Assembly (NCBI RefSeq): GCF_009811655.1
Contig: NZ_BGJX01000027.1
Coordinates: 1-47,618, forward strand
Reading direction: 5' to 3'
Origin: Methylosinus sp. Ce-a6
GTDB lineage: Bacteria; Pseudomonadota; Alphaproteobacteria; Rhizobiales; Beijerinckiaceae
Length of the DNA stretch: 47,618 nt
In this document: one piece after another, positions 7,088 through 15,985 of the stretch
How positions within the stretch are numbered: the first letter of the stretch is position 1
Layout: every line of letters begins with the position of its first letter
Made by a program: the position numbers and the translations under genes
The notes under the pieces: generated by a model
What the model was told of the DNA's origin: nothing
What the model saw: the letters and a program-made list of their open reading frames with translations, nothing else
The model's database searches: none

Positions 7088-8308
7088 ATGAGCAAGATCA
7101 AGGTCGAGAAACCGGTCGTCGAGCTCGACGGCGATGAGATGACGCGGATCATCTGGGCCTATATCAAGGACAAGCTCATCGAACCCTATCTCGATCTCGA
7201 GCTGCTCTACTACGATCTCTCCATCCAGAATCGCGACGCCACCAACGATCAGGTGACGATCGACGCGGCCGAGGCGATCAAGACCCATGGCGTCGGCGTC
7301 AAATGCGCCACCATCACGCCGGACGAGGCGCGGGTTAAGGAGTTCGGCCTCAAGGAGATGTGGAAGTCTCCCAATGGCACGATCCGCAATATTCTCGGCG
7401 GCGTCATCTTCCGCGAGCCGATCATCGCCAAGAACGTCCCGCGTCTCGTGCCCGGCTGGACGCAGCCCATCGTCATCGGCCGCCACGCCTTCGGCGATCA
7501 ATATCGCGCCGTCGATTTCCGCACGCCCGGCAAGGGCCGGCTGACGATGAAATTCGAGGGCGACGACGGGACCGTCATCGAGAAGGAAGTGTTCCGTTTC
7601 CCCGGCGCCGGCGTCGCCATGGCGATGTACAATCTCGACGAGTCGATCCGCGAATTCGCCCGCGCTTCGATGAATTACGCGCTGAACCGCAAGTTCCCGC
7701 TCTATCTCTCGACCAAGAACACGATTCTCAAAGCCTATGACGGGCGCTTCAAGGATTTGTTCCAGGACGTGTTCGACGCCGAGTTCAAGGCGCAGTTCCA
7801 GGCGCTCGGCCTCACTTACGAGCATCGCTTGATCGACGATATGGTCGCCTCGGCGCTCAAATGGTCGGGCGGCTATGTGTGGGCCTGCAAGAATTACGAC
7901 GGCGACGTGCAGTCGGACACGGTGGCGCAGGGCTTCGGCTCGCTCGGCTTGATGACCAGCGTGCTGATGACGCCGGACGGCAGGACCGTCGAGGCGGAAG
8001 CCGCGCATGGCACGGTGACGCGCCATTATCGCGAGCATCAGAAGGGTCACGAGACCTCGACCAATTCCATCGCCTCCATCTTCGCCTGGACGCGGGCGCT
8101 CGCGCATCGCGCCAAGCTCGACGGCAATGATGCGCTGGCGCGCTTCTCTCAGACCTTGGAGCAGGTCTGCGTCTCGACGGTCGAGCAGGGCTTCATGACC
8201 AAGGATCTCGCGCTGCTCGTCGGCCATAATCAGAAATGGCTGTCGACCACCGGCTTCCTCGACAAGATCGATTCGAACCTCGCGGCAGCGCTCACGGCTG
8301 GTAATTGA
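7088..8308 (+). CDS. icd: NADP-dependent isocitrate dehydrogenase
   Basis: A 406-residue enzyme of the TCA cycle that converts isocitrate to 2-oxoglutarate and CO2. Length and sequence match the dimeric eukaryote-like IDP type: [14 protein letters not shown] at the N-terminus, [12 protein letters not shown] for substrate binding, then [16 protein letters not shown] and [12 protein letters not shown] with the metal- and cofactor-binding residues. The start ATG has GGGAGAGG upstream. It stands alone with its own promoter region (6887-7087), divergent from parD. Confidence 0.97.
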   Translation: MSKIKVEKPVVELDGDEMTRIIWAYIKDKLIEPYLDLELLYYDLSIQNRDATNDQVTIDAAEAIKTHGVGVKCATITPDEARVKEFGLKEMWKSPNGTIRNILGGVIFREPIIAKNVPRLVPGWTQPIVIGRHAFGDQYRAVDFRTPGKGRLTMKFEGDDGTVIEKEVFRFPGAGVAMAMYNLDESIREFARASMNYALNRKFPLYLSTKNTILKAYDGRFKDLFQDVFDAEFKAQFQALGLTYEHRLIDDMVASALKWSGGYVWACKNYDGDVQSDTVAQGFGSLGLMTSVLMTPDGRTVEAEAAHGTVTRHYREHQKGHETSTNSIASIFAWTRALAHRAKLDGNDALARFSQTLEQVCVSTVEQGFMTKDLALLVGHNQKWLSTTGFLDKIDSNLAAALTAGN

Positions 8309-8387
8309 GACGCCGACGAAGTGATTGTGCTACCCGAGCGGCGCGGCTATATAGACGCCGCGTTCAGGCTAGGGAGGATTCGCGGCG

Positions 8388-8804
8388 ATGGCGGTGGATC
8401 TAGACGCGAGCTACAGACCGTCCGAGCAAGAAGATTTCATGAACGATCGGCAGCGCGAATATTTCAGGCGCAAGCTGCTCGTGTGGAAGGACGAAATACT
8501 GCAGGAGAGCCGTGAGACCCTCGCCACTCTGCAGAGCGAGAACGAGAACCACCCAGACCTCGCCGATCGCGCCTCTTCCGAGACCGATCGGGCGATCGAG
8601 CTCAGGGCGCGCGACCGGCAGAGAAAGCTGATTTCCAAGATAGACGCCGCTCTGGCGCGGCTCGAGGACGGCACCTATGGCTATTGCGAGGAGACGGGCG
8701 AGCCGATCTCGCTGAAGCGGCTCGACGCGCGGCCGATCGCCACTCTCTCGATCGAGGCGCAGGAACGGCACGAGCGCCGTGAGCGCGTCTATCGGGACGA
8801 CTGA
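8388..8804 (+). CDS. dksA: RNA polymerase-binding factor DksA, zinc-less type
   Basis: A 138-residue DksA. It binds the secondary channel of RNA polymerase and works with ppGpp to adjust rRNA and amino-acid promoters. A coiled coil spans about residues 20-93, with the tip region around DLADRASSETDR. The globular domain starts GYCEETGEP. The four zinc ligands of E. coli DksA correspond to C100, T103, S121 and A124 here, so three of the four cysteines are replaced and zinc is unlikely to be bound. Alphaproteobacterial DksA proteins commonly show this degenerate site. It lies 79 nt after icd and is followed by a strong terminator. Confidence 0.93.
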   Translation: MAVDLDASYRPSEQEDFMNDRQREYFRRKLLVWKDEILQESRETLATLQSENENHPDLADRASSETDRAIELRARDRQRKLISKIDAALARLEDGTYGYCEETGEPISLKRLDARPIATLSIEAQERHERRERVYRDD

Positions 8805-8843
8805 CGGCGTCGATTTTTTCCTCCGCCGCACATCGAAAAAAGA

Positions 8844-8885
8844 ACGACGCCCGCGGAAAGTAAATCCGCGGGCGTCGTCTTTTGT
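8844..8885. terminator. Bidirectional terminator between dksA and the FliO-like gene
   Basis: A perfect 14-bp stem (8844-8857 with 8865-8878) and a 7-nt loop. It is followed by CTTTT on the plus strand and preceded by an A-run that becomes a T-run on the minus strand. It therefore serves both convergent genes. The CGTCTTTTGTCAGTG on its right side is present twice in tandem (8875-8889 and 8890-8904). Confidence 0.88.
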
Positions 8886-8899
8886 CAGTGCGTCTTTTG

Positions 8900-9778
8900 T
8901 CAGTGCTTGGCGTCGGGCCGGCCGAGCAGTCGCGCCATTTCGGCCTCGAGCGAGTCGAGCGGATCGACAGGCGCTGCGGGAGGGGCGGGCGGCGGCGGCT
9001 CCTCCGGCGGCGGAGGGGACGGCGGCTCGACGGAAACGGTCTCCAGCGGTTGAGGCTCGGGAGCGGGCGGCGGAGGCGGCGGCTCGGGCGCGGGGGGCGG
9101 AGGAGGAAGCGGAGCCTCTGCGGCAGGCGGCGCGGCGGGCTTGGCGGCGCGCGAGAGGAATGGCGGCGCCGGTCGCGGCGGCCGTGGCGTCGGGGTGAAG
9201 GGCGGACGCTGCGGCGTGAAGCGTGGCGCGCCCGGACGCGCGGCTGGCGCTTCCGAAGCGGGCGGTGGCGCGGGCCTCGCCGGCGGCGGAGCGAAAAGAT
9301 CGGGCGGCAGCGGAGCGAGGGTCGGCGCGGCGGGCTCGGGCTTCGGCGCCTCGCTCTCCGGCGGCGGCGGGGCGGGGCTGATCGGCGGCAAGATCGGCGC
9401 TGGCGCGGGGGCCGGAGTCGGAGCGGGCGCGACCGGGCCGAGCGGCCAGCCGGGTCCGGCGGCCTCCTTCTCGCGCGGCCGCTGCTCGCGCGCCTCCACT
9501 CGGCTGATCGAGGCTTCGACCAGCAGATCATTGGGGCCGCCGATGAGCAGCAGATGCTCGACATTGTCGCGCCGCACGATGACGAGCTGCCGGTCGCCGT
9601 CGACGTCGAAAGTATCGACGATATCCAGACGGCGCGGGCGGTTGCGCGACCCGGGCGCCTTGATGCGTCGTCCGAACAGGAGCCGGTAGATATAGACGAG
9701 CAGCAGCGCCGCGAACAGGAACGCGACTATTGCGGCGAGTATCGGCAGGAGCTGCGACTGTGTGATGCTGGACGGCAT
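8900..9778 (-). CDS. FliO-like membrane protein with proline-rich tail
   Basis: A 292-residue protein. One membrane segment near the N-terminus (about residues 12-33) is followed by a compact domain (about 40-90) with DIVDTFDVDGDRQLVIVRRD and HLLLIGGPNDLLVE, the pattern of the flagellar export component FliO. The remaining two thirds are low-complexity proline/alanine repeats with scattered arginines, and the protein ends in a short helix (EAEMARLLGRPD). The start at 9778 precedes the membrane segment; an upstream TTG would only add charged residues. It is divergent from cckA, with a CtrA box between them. No other flagellar gene is in the window, so a flagellar role is inference. Confidence 0.75.
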   Translation of the reverse strand: MPSSITQSQLLPILAAIVAFLFAALLLVYIYRLLFGRRIKAPGSRNRPRRLDIVDTFDVDGDRQLVIVRRDNVEHLLLIGGPNDLLVEASISRVEAREQRPREKEAAGPGWPLGPVAPAPTPAPAPAPILPPISPAPPPPESEAPKPEPAAPTLAPLPPDLFAPPPARPAPPPASEAPAARPGAPRFTPQRPPFTPTPRPPRPAPPFLSRAAKPAAPPAAEAPLPPPPPAPEPPPPPPAPEPQPLETVSVEPPSPPPPEEPPPPAPPAAPVDPLDSLEAEMARLLGRPDAKH

Positions 9779-9854
9779 GAATCGATTTTTCTTTCGTCGT
9801 GGCGCGGCGCGAGAATGCAGTCTATCAGCTTTGGACGCAAGCGCGCCCCAAAGG

Positions 9855-9869
9855 TTAATCAATGGTTAA
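9855..9869. promoter_or_regulatory. CtrA box between fliO-like gene and cckA
   Basis: The sequence is an exact TTAA-N7-TTAA, the full binding site of the cell-cycle regulator CtrA, in an otherwise GC-rich stretch. It lies 77 nt upstream of the FliO-like start and 139 nt upstream of the cckA GTG. Confidence 0.7.
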
Positions 9870-10007
9870 TAGCGCATTCTCGACGATTCGCGTTTGCGGA
9901 AAATGCGCAAGGAGATTGCCATGCGCCCCGGCCGGGGCCATTGTTCCGCCTGATTCTGCCTGCGCCGTCGCGTCTGCCGGGGCGCGGGAGCCCATGAGAC
10001 GATTCCC

Positions 10008-12521
10008 GTGACCGACAGGACGGCGCCTCCCGCTTACGATCGCACCGAACGCCCCGGAAACGTCGGCTTGGTTCTGGCCCTCGCCATCGCCCTCGTCGGC
10101 GCGATCGTCGTGGCCTCGCTGCTGCCGGCGCCGGTCGCGCCGAAATTCGCCGTCGGCCTGTTGGCGCTTCTCGCCGTCGCCGGCGTCTTCTGCGCTTTCG
10201 CCTATGCGGTCGGATTCCTGCGTTTCCCCGGCCGGGCGGCGCGGCGCGACATCGCCCGCCAGATCGCCGACACTTTCTCCGAAGGGCTGCTCGTCACCGA
10301 GGGCGACACGCAGATCGTCTATGCGAATGACGCCTATCTCGAGCTCTGCGGCGCGCGCGATCCCGCCGGTCTGCTGACGGTCGAGCGGCTGTTCTCGGGG
10401 CCCGCCGAAGTGTCGGAGGCGATCTATCGCCTCGCCCAGGCGGCGCGGGCCGGACGCGCCCACGCCGAGGATGTGCGCCTCGCGCCGCCGCTCACCGGCG
10501 ACGCCGAGGTCGGCTGGTATCGCATCCGCGTGCGCCCGCTCGATCGCGACGGCGCGCGCCACACGAATTTGTGGACCGTCGTCGACGCCACATCCGACCG
10601 TCAACGCCAGGAGAATGTGTTTCAGGAGCTCCAGCATGCGATCGACTTCCTCGATCATGCGCCCGCGGGCTTCTTCTCGGCCGGACCGGACGGGGCCATC
10701 TCCTATATGAACAAGACGCTCGCGGGCTGGCTCGGCTACGATCTGACCCAGGTCGGCTCGGGCGGCGTCTCGCTCGCGGACATCGTCGCCAACAACGGCT
10801 CGACGCTGCTCACCGCCATCACCGGCGGCTCGGGCGAAGTGCGGACCTCGCAGATCGATCTCGATCTGAAGCGCCGCAACGGCCGTTCGCTGCCGGTGCG
10901 GCTGCTGCATCGCGTCGCCTTCGGCCAGGACGGCGCGCCGGGAGCGTCGCGGACGCTGGTGCTGAACCGCGCCGCCGGCGAGGAGCCGGAGGAAGATTTG
11001 CGCGCCGCCGAGGTGCGTTTCGCGCGCTTCTTCAATTCGACGCCCATGGCGATCGCCGCCATCGACCCGGAAGGCCTGGTCACGCGCTCCAACGCCGCCT
11101 TCGCCAAGCTGCTGCCTCGGGCGCTCAAAAGCGGCGCCTCCGCCTGGCCGGTGCTGTCGAGCGTCGTCGAGCGCGACCGCGCCGCGCTGAAGGACGCCAT
11201 CGCCGCCGCGCTGGACAATCGCGGCGACGTGCCGCCGATCGACGCCGCATTGGAAGAAGAGGACGGAATGCCGACGCGCTCGGCGCGCTTCTTCGTCGCG
11301 CCTTCCGAGGACGCCGGCAAGAAGGGCGCGACGATCTATGCGCTCGACACGACGGAGCATCGCAAGCTGCAGGAGGGCTTCGCCCAGTCGCAGAAGATGC
11401 AGGCGGTCGGCCAGCTCGCCGGCGGCGTGGCGCATGACTTCAACAATATGCTCACCGCCATCATCGGCTATTCGGACCTTCTGCTCGCCAATCACCGGCC
11501 GACCGATCCGTCCTTCCAGGACATCATCCAGATCAAGCAGACGGCCAATCGCGCCGCCGGGCTCACGCGCCAGCTGCTCGCCTTCTCGCGTCGCCAGACG
11601 CTGCGCCCGCAGGTGCTGCAGCTCGGCGATGTGCTCAGCGAGCTGCAATTGCTGCTGCGGCGTCTCGTCGGCGAGAAGGTCGAGGTCGATCTGAAGCACG
11701 GCCGCGATCTGTGGTTCGTGAAGGCCGACATCAACCAATTGGAGCAGGTCATCATCAATCTGGTGGTGAACGCCCGCGACGCCATGCCGGAGTCGAGCGG
11801 GCGCATTCAGCTGCGCACCCGCAATGTCGCCGCGAATGAATGCGCCGCCTTCGGCGAGGCCTCGCTGACGCCTGCCGACTATGTGCTGATCGAGGTCGAG
11901 GACAATGGCTCGGGCATCGCCCCGGAGGTGATGGCCAAGATTTTCGAGCCCTTCTTCACCACCAAAGAGGTCGGCAAGGGCACGGGCCTCGGCCTCTCCA
12001 TGGTGTTCGGCATCGTCAAACAGTCGGGCGGCTTCGTCTTTCCCGAGAGCGAGCTCGGGCGCGGCACTGTCTTCCGCATCTTCCTGCCGCGGCACGTTCC
12101 CGAGGCAGGCGAGGTCGCGGCGAAGCCCGAGGCCGCCAAGCCCGCCGCCGATTACACGGGGCAGGGGACCATATTGCTGGTCGAGGACGAGGACGCCGTC
12201 CGCGCTTTCGCGGCGCGGGCGCTCGTCTCGCGCGGCTACAACGTGCTGGAGGCCGGCTCCGGCCTCGAAGCGTTGGAAGTGGTGGAGAGCGAGGGCCAGC
12301 GCATAGACCTCATCGTCTCCGATGTGGTGATGCCGGAGATGGACGGGCCCGCAATGTTCGCGGAATTGCGCAAGCGCGGCGTGACGGCGAAGGTCGTCTT
12401 CGTCTCGGGCTATGCGGAGGAGGCTTTCGCCAAGAATCTGCCCGAGGGCGATTTCGGCTTTCTCCCTAAGCCTTTCAGCCTGAAGCAGCTCATCGAGACG
12501 GTGAAGGCGAGCCTGGGATAA
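10008..12521 (+). CDS. cckA: Hybrid histidine kinase CckA
   Basis: An 837-residue cell-cycle kinase that feeds phosphate through ChpT to CtrA and CpdR. Two membrane helices lie at about 20-40 and 47-67, followed by PAS-like domains (about 85-190, 205-320 and 335-450). The HisKA motif VAHDFNN has its phosphorylated histidine at residue 476. The ATPase domain shows [11 protein letters not shown], the G1 box and TGLGLSMV, and a receiver domain has the acceptor aspartate at residue 772 ([10 protein letters not shown]) and lysine in FLPKPF. The length and order match CckA. Translation starts at GTG. The upstream CtrA box suggests feedback by the regulator it activates. Confidence 0.95.
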   Translation: MTDRTAPPAYDRTERPGNVGLVLALAIALVGAIVVASLLPAPVAPKFAVGLLALLAVAGVFCAFAYAVGFLRFPGRAARRDIARQIADTFSEGLLVTEGDTQIVYANDAYLELCGARDPAGLLTVERLFSGPAEVSEAIYRLAQAARAGRAHAEDVRLAPPLTGDAEVGWYRIRVRPLDRDGARHTNLWTVVDATSDRQRQENVFQELQHAIDFLDHAPAGFFSAGPDGAISYMNKTLAGWLGYDLTQVGSGGVSLADIVANNGSTLLTAITGGSGEVRTSQIDLDLKRRNGRSLPVRLLHRVAFGQDGAPGASRTLVLNRAAGEEPEEDLRAAEVRFARFFNSTPMAIAAIDPEGLVTRSNAAFAKLLPRALKSGASAWPVLSSVVERDRAALKDAIAAALDNRGDVPPIDAALEEEDGMPTRSARFFVAPSEDAGKKGATIYALDTTEHRKLQEGFAQSQKMQAVGQLAGGVAHDFNNMLTAIIGYSDLLLANHRPTDPSFQDIIQIKQTANRAAGLTRQLLAFSRRQTLRPQVLQLGDVLSELQLLLRRLVGEKVEVDLKHGRDLWFVKADINQLEQVIINLVVNARDAMPESSGRIQLRTRNVAANECAAFGEASLTPADYVLIEVEDNGSGIAPEVMAKIFEPFFTTKEVGKGTGLGLSMVFGIVKQSGGFVFPESELGRGTVFRIFLPRHVPEAGEVAAKPEAAKPAADYTGQGTILLVEDEDAVRAFAARALVSRGYNVLEAGSGLEALEVVESEGQRIDLIVSDVVMPEMDGPAMFAELRKRGVTAKVVFVSGYAEEAFAKNLPEGDFGFLPKPFSLKQLIETVKASLG

Positions 12522-12535
12522 AGGGCGGCGCCCTT

Positions 12536-12660
12536 CCTTCTCCCATTTATGGGAGAAGGTGTCGCGCGACTGCGCGACGGATGAGGGCGGCCGCGGCTCT
12601 CAGATAGCCCTCATCCGACCTCGCTTCGCGAGGCCACCTTCTCCCACGAGTGGGAGAAGG
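12536..12660. repeat. Paired palindromic repeat (BIME-like) before coaD
   Basis: Two CCTTCTCCCA hairpins (12536-12559 and 12637-12660) point at each other. Between them lie smaller palindromes: GTCGCGC/GCGCGAC, then GGATGAGGGC (12579-12588) pairing with GCCCTCATCC (12607-12616), and a CCTCGC-TTC-GCGAGG hairpin. The whole is an inverted pair of one repeat unit, as in bacterial interspersed mosaic elements. Confidence 0.8.
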
Positions 12661-12707
12661 ATGCGCGCAGAGGTTACGCGAAACGGGAAATCGCCTATAT
12701 CCGCGCT

Positions 12708-13208
12708 ATGATCCGCACCGCGCTCTACACAGGCTCCTTCGATCCCGTCACCCTCGGCCATGTGGATGTGATCCGCGCCGGGACGAGCTTTTGCGACCGC
12801 CTCGTCATCGCCATTGGCGCGCATCCGGGCAAGACGCCTCTGGTTCCGCTGGAGCAGCGCGTCGCGCTCATCGAAACGGTCTGCGCCGGGCTCGACGAGG
12901 CCCGCTCCTGCCGTTTCGAGGTGGTCTCCTTCGCCGGCCTCGCGGTGGAGGCGGCCCGCGCCCATGGCGCCGGGCTGATCCTGCGCGGATTGCGCGACAG
13001 CGCCGATTTCGACTATGAAATGCAGATGGCGGGGATGAATCTCGCCATGGCGCCGGAGATCAGAACCATTTTTCACCCCTCGTCTCCGGCGGTCCGGCAC
13101 ATCACCGCGACGCTCGTGCGGCAGATCGCCTCGCTCGGAGGCGATGTCTCGCCTTTCGTTCCGCCCGAGGCGATCGAGGTTCTGCGCCGCGCGCTCTCCG
13201 GCCGCTGA
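12708..13208 (+). CDS. coaD: Phosphopantetheine adenylyltransferase
   Basis: A 166-residue nucleotidyltransferase that joins 4'-phosphopantetheine and ATP to form dephospho-CoA, the fourth step of CoA synthesis. The N-terminal [12 protein letters not shown] holds the TxGH nucleotide-binding motif. [12 protein letters not shown] and the late [15 protein letters not shown], which corresponds to the ISSTxVR signature, complete the active site. It heads the coaD - cyclophilin - cyclophilin - queA - tgt order that is common in Hyphomicrobiales. Confidence 0.96.
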   Translation: MIRTALYTGSFDPVTLGHVDVIRAGTSFCDRLVIAIGAHPGKTPLVPLEQRVALIETVCAGLDEARSCRFEVVSFAGLAVEAARAHGAGLILRGLRDSADFDYEMQMAGMNLAMAPEIRTIFHPSSPAVRHITATLVRQIASLGGDVSPFVPPEAIEVLRRALSGR

Positions 13209-13235
13209 CGAGAAACAATTAAAAGGGAGGCTCGA

Positions 13236-13790
13236 TTGCCTATCGATCGCCGCAGCTTCACGCTCGCCGCTCTCTCCGCCGCCGCCCTCGCCGGCGCGGC
13301 GAGCGCGGAGGACGCGCCGCCCCATACGCTCTACCTCGACACCAAGGACGGCCGCATCGTCATCAAGCTGCGTCCCGACATCGCCCCCAAGCATACGGCG
13401 CAGATCGAAACGCTGGCCAAGCGCCATTTCTACGACGGGATCGTCTTCCACCGCGTCATCGACGGCTTCATGGCCCAGACCGGCGATCCGACCGGCACCG
13501 GCATGGGCAAATCCGACCTGCCGAATATTCCCGCCGAATTCTCCAAGGAGAAATTCGTGCGCGGCACGCTGGGCATGGCGCGCAGCCAGAACCCCGACTC
13601 GGCCAATTCGCAATTTTTCATCTGCCTCGCGCCGGCGCGCTATCTCGAAGAGCAATATACGGTGATCGGCGAGGTCGTCTCCGGCATGGACGTCGTCGAC
13701 AAGATCAAGAAGGGCGACAAGGCCGACAATGGCAAAGTGTCGAACCCCGACAAGATCATCAAGCTGCGCCTCGCCGGCGACGCGAGCTGA
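13236..13790 (+). CDS. Exported cyclophilin-type peptidyl-prolyl isomerase
   Basis: A 184-residue cyclophilin that catalyses cis-trans isomerisation of prolyl bonds, probably in the periplasm. Residues 1-24 form a signal peptide with a twin-arginine start (DRRSFTLAAL) and an ASA cleavage site, suggesting Tat export. The core shows FHRVIDGFMAQTGDPTGTG and the ANSQFFICLA motif. The start is a TTG, supported by a very strong AGGGAGG 5 nt upstream (13224-13230). It is followed by a second, cytoplasmic cyclophilin. Confidence 0.92.
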   Translation: MPIDRRSFTLAALSAAALAGAASAEDAPPHTLYLDTKDGRIVIKLRPDIAPKHTAQIETLAKRHFYDGIVFHRVIDGFMAQTGDPTGTGMGKSDLPNIPAEFSKEKFVRGTLGMARSQNPDSANSQFFICLAPARYLEEQYTVIGEVVSGMDVVDKIKKGDKADNGKVSNPDKIIKLRLAGDAS

Positions 13791-13827
13791 GCCGCCGCGA
13801 GCGAAGGACGAAGCAGTTCAGATCGCG

Positions 13828-13869
13828 CCCTGCGGCCCCTGGATTGCTTCGCTTCGCTCACAATGACGG
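13828..13869. repeat. GGATTGCTTCGCTTCGCTC dispersed repeat
   Basis: A dispersed repeat of about 40 bp lying between the two cyclophilin genes. It shares the CTGGATTGC, TTCGCTTCGCTC and AATGAC blocks with the inverse copy at 46988-47030. Similar elements are common between genes of many Proteobacteria. Confidence 0.5.
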
Positions 13870-13893
13870 GAAGCAAGACATCAAGGAGTGGAC

Positions 13894-14346
13894 ATGTCCG
13901 AAGCCGAAAATCTGAAGCTCGAGACGACAAAGGGCGATATTCTCATCAAGCTCCGCCCCGATCTCGCGCCCAACCATGTGGCGCATATCAAGAAGCTCGT
14001 CTCCGAAGGCTTCTATGACGGAATCGTCTTCCACCGCGTCATCGACGGATTCATGGCGCAGACCGGCTGCCCCCATGGCACAGGCACGGGCGGCTCCAAA
14101 TATCCCGATCTGAAGCAGGAGTTCAACGCCGAGCCGCATGTGCGCGGAACCTGCTCCATGGCGCGCGCGCAACATCCCGATTCGGCCAATTCGCAATTCT
14201 TCATCTGCTTCGACGACGCCCGCTTCCTCGACAAGAAATACACCGTCTGGGGCCAGGTGATCTCCGGCATGGAGAATGTCGATCAGATCAAGCGCGGCGA
14301 GCCGGTGCAGGACCCGGACAAGATCGTCAAGGCGACGCTGGTCTGA
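13894..14346 (+). CDS. ppiB: Cytoplasmic peptidyl-prolyl isomerase (cyclophilin B type)
   Basis: A 150-residue cyclophilin without signal peptide. It carries FHRVIDGFMAQTGCPHGTGTGG, shared closely with the preceding exported paralogue, and ANSQFFICFDD. The two genes look like an old tandem duplication, one copy having gained an export signal. The ATG at 13894 was preferred over a GTG at 13888 because AAGGAG (13883-13888) sits at proper distance from the ATG and overlaps the GTG. Confidence 0.93.
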   Translation: MSEAENLKLETTKGDILIKLRPDLAPNHVAHIKKLVSEGFYDGIVFHRVIDGFMAQTGCPHGTGTGGSKYPDLKQEFNAEPHVRGTCSMARAQHPDSANSQFFICFDDARFLDKKYTVWGQVISGMENVDQIKRGEPVQDPDKIVKATLV

Positions 14347-14382
14347 GACTGCCAGAGCGAGACGCCGGAAAGCGCGCGGACC

Positions 14383-14541
14383 CCTTCTCCCGCCTGCGGG
14401 AGAAGGTGGCCCGGCGAAGCCGGGTCGGATGAGGGCTTTCCCCGATCCGGTCCGAATGTCGTCCACATTTGTCGCGCCGCGTCGGCCCTCATCCGACCCT
14501 CGCTGACGCGAGGGCCACCTTCTCCCACGAGTGGGAGAAGG
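14383..14541. repeat. Paired palindromic repeat (BIME-like) before queA
   Basis: A second inverted pair of the CCTTCTCCC hairpin, at 14383-14406 and 14518-14541. Inside each are a small GC hairpin (CCCGGC-GAA-GCCGGG on the left) and the GGATGAGGGC/GCCCTCATCC arms. The hairpin tips differ (CCGCCTGCGG against CCACGAGTGG) while pairing is kept. It ends 31 nt before the queA start. Confidence 0.8.
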
Positions 14542-14572
14542 AGTCGCGCACGCAGTCTCCGCAAAATTACAC

Positions 14573-15625
14573 ATGCGCGTCGATCTCTTCGATTTCGAAC
14601 TGCCTCGAGACAAGATCGCGCTGCGTCCCGCCGATCCGCGCGACGGCGCGCGCCTGCTCGTCGTTCCGCCGGACGGCGCGTTCCAGGATCGTTTCATTCG
14701 CGACCTGCCGGAATTTCTCGCGCCCGGAGACGCGCTCGTCGTCAATGACACGCGCGTCATTCACGCGCGCCTCTCGGGATTTCGCGCCCGCGGCGAAACG
14801 CGCGCTCATATGGAGGCGACGCTCATAGAGCGCGTCGCGGCGGATCGCTGGCGCGCGCTCGTCAAGCCGGCGAAGAAGCTCGCGATCGGCGAGACCGTTC
14901 GCTTCGGCGCCGACGGCGCGCTCGAGGCCAAGGCGCTCGAGAAGGGCGAGAATGGCGAAATCCTCCTCGGCTTTTCGCTCGAAGGCGCCGCGCTCGACGC
15001 GGCCGTCGAGGCCGCCGGAGTAATGCCGCTGCCGCCCTATATCGCGGGACAACGCGCCGCCGACGCGCGCGACGAAAATGATTATCAAACCCTTTTCGCC
15101 GCCCGCGCCGGAGCGGTCGCCGCGCCGACGGCGGGACTGCATTTCACGCCGCGTCTGGTCGACGCGCTGCAGGCGATGGGCGTTTCGCTGCATCGTGTGA
15201 CGCTGCATGTCGGCGCCGGCACTTTCCTTCCGGTGAAGGCGGACGACACCGCCGAGCATGAGATGCATTCCGAATGGGGCGCGCTCGACGCCGCGACGGC
15301 GCGGGCGCTGAACGAAACGCGGGCGCGCGGCGGGCGCATCGTCGCGGTCGGCACGACGGCGCTGCGGCTGCTGGAGAGCGCCGCGCGCGAGGATGGACAG
15401 CTCGAGGAATTTTCCGGCGCGACGGCGATTTTCATCACGCCCGGCTATCGCTTTCGCGCCGTCGACGCGCTGCTCACCAATTTCCATCTGCCGCGCTCGA
15501 CCCTGTTCATGCTCGTCTCCGCCTTCGCCGGCCTCGAGCGCATGAAGGCGGCCTACGCCCATGCGATAGGCTCGGGCTATCGTTTCTATTCCTACGGCGA
15601 CGCTTGCCTGTTGCTGCGACAATGA
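14573..15625 (+). CDS. queA: tRNA preQ1 ribosyltransferase-isomerase
   Basis: A 350-residue QueA, which moves the ribosyl part of S-adenosylmethionine to preQ1 in tRNA, giving epoxyqueuosine. Typical segments are [18 protein letters not shown] at the N-terminus, [24 protein letters not shown] in the middle, and [19 protein letters not shown] near the end. The ATG at 14573 starts the family homology; upstream codons run into the palindromic repeat. Its stop overlaps the next start (ATGA), so the following gene is translationally coupled. Confidence 0.96.
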   Translation: MRVDLFDFELPRDKIALRPADPRDGARLLVVPPDGAFQDRFIRDLPEFLAPGDALVVNDTRVIHARLSGFRARGETRAHMEATLIERVAADRWRALVKPAKKLAIGETVRFGADGALEAKALEKGENGEILLGFSLEGAALDAAVEAAGVMPLPPYIAGQRAADARDENDYQTLFAARAGAVAAPTAGLHFTPRLVDALQAMGVSLHRVTLHVGAGTFLPVKADDTAEHEMHSEWGALDAATARALNETRARGGRIVAVGTTALRLLESAAREDGQLEEFSGATAIFITPGYRFRAVDALLTNFHLPRSTLFMLVSAFAGLERMKAAYAHAIGSGYRFYSYGDACLLLRQ

Positions 15626-15966
15626 GCGAGACCCGCTTTCTCGATGTGCGCATTCTCGCGCTTTGGCGCGACGATCGCACCGAATGTCCGCTGACGCTCG
15701 ATCTGCGCATCGACGCGGAGAGCCGCCGCGTGATCTCGCATTGGGAGACATTCGGCGCTTGCGATCTCAATGGCGACAAATGCCGGCCTTTCGTGCTGCG
15801 GCGCGACGGCGCGATGGATTTCGGCGCGCTCGCGAGGGAAGCCTGGCGCACCGATCTGCGCAATGTCGCGATCAAGGTCGGCGAGCGCTTTACCGTGCAT
15901 TGGAACGAGCGCGATGTCGGCGTCTATGAGATCGTCAAAGTGGCGTCTCTCGGCGCCAAGAGCTGA
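15622..15966 (+). CDS. Unknown protein between queA and tgt (114 aa)
   Basis: I do not recognise this 114-residue protein. It is soluble in appearance, with alternating strands: [34 protein letters not shown], a short helix with LAREAWRTD, and VGERFTVHW. Cys47 and Cys53 of the [10 protein letters not shown] loop are a possible metal or redox site. The ATG lies within the queA stop (ATGA overlap), and tgt starts 19 nt after its end with a GAGGAGA ribosome site. Its place inside a queuosine operon suggests a link to tRNA modification, which is inference only. Confidence 0.75.
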   Translation: MSETRFLDVRILALWRDDRTECPLTLDLRIDAESRRVISHWETFGACDLNGDKCRPFVLRRDGAMDFGALAREAWRTDLRNVAIKVGERFTVHWNERDVGVYEIVKVASLGAKS

Positions 15967-15985
15967 ATTGAGCGAGGAGACACGC

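Noticed and set aside
7052..8227. Long open frame of 391 codons antisense to icd
   Set aside because: It is the complement of a clear isocitrate dehydrogenase gene; high-GC codon bias keeps the opposite frame open.
9855..12095. Open frame of 746 codons antisense to cckA
   Set aside because: Shadow of the kinase gene, with the low-complexity composition typical of such frames.
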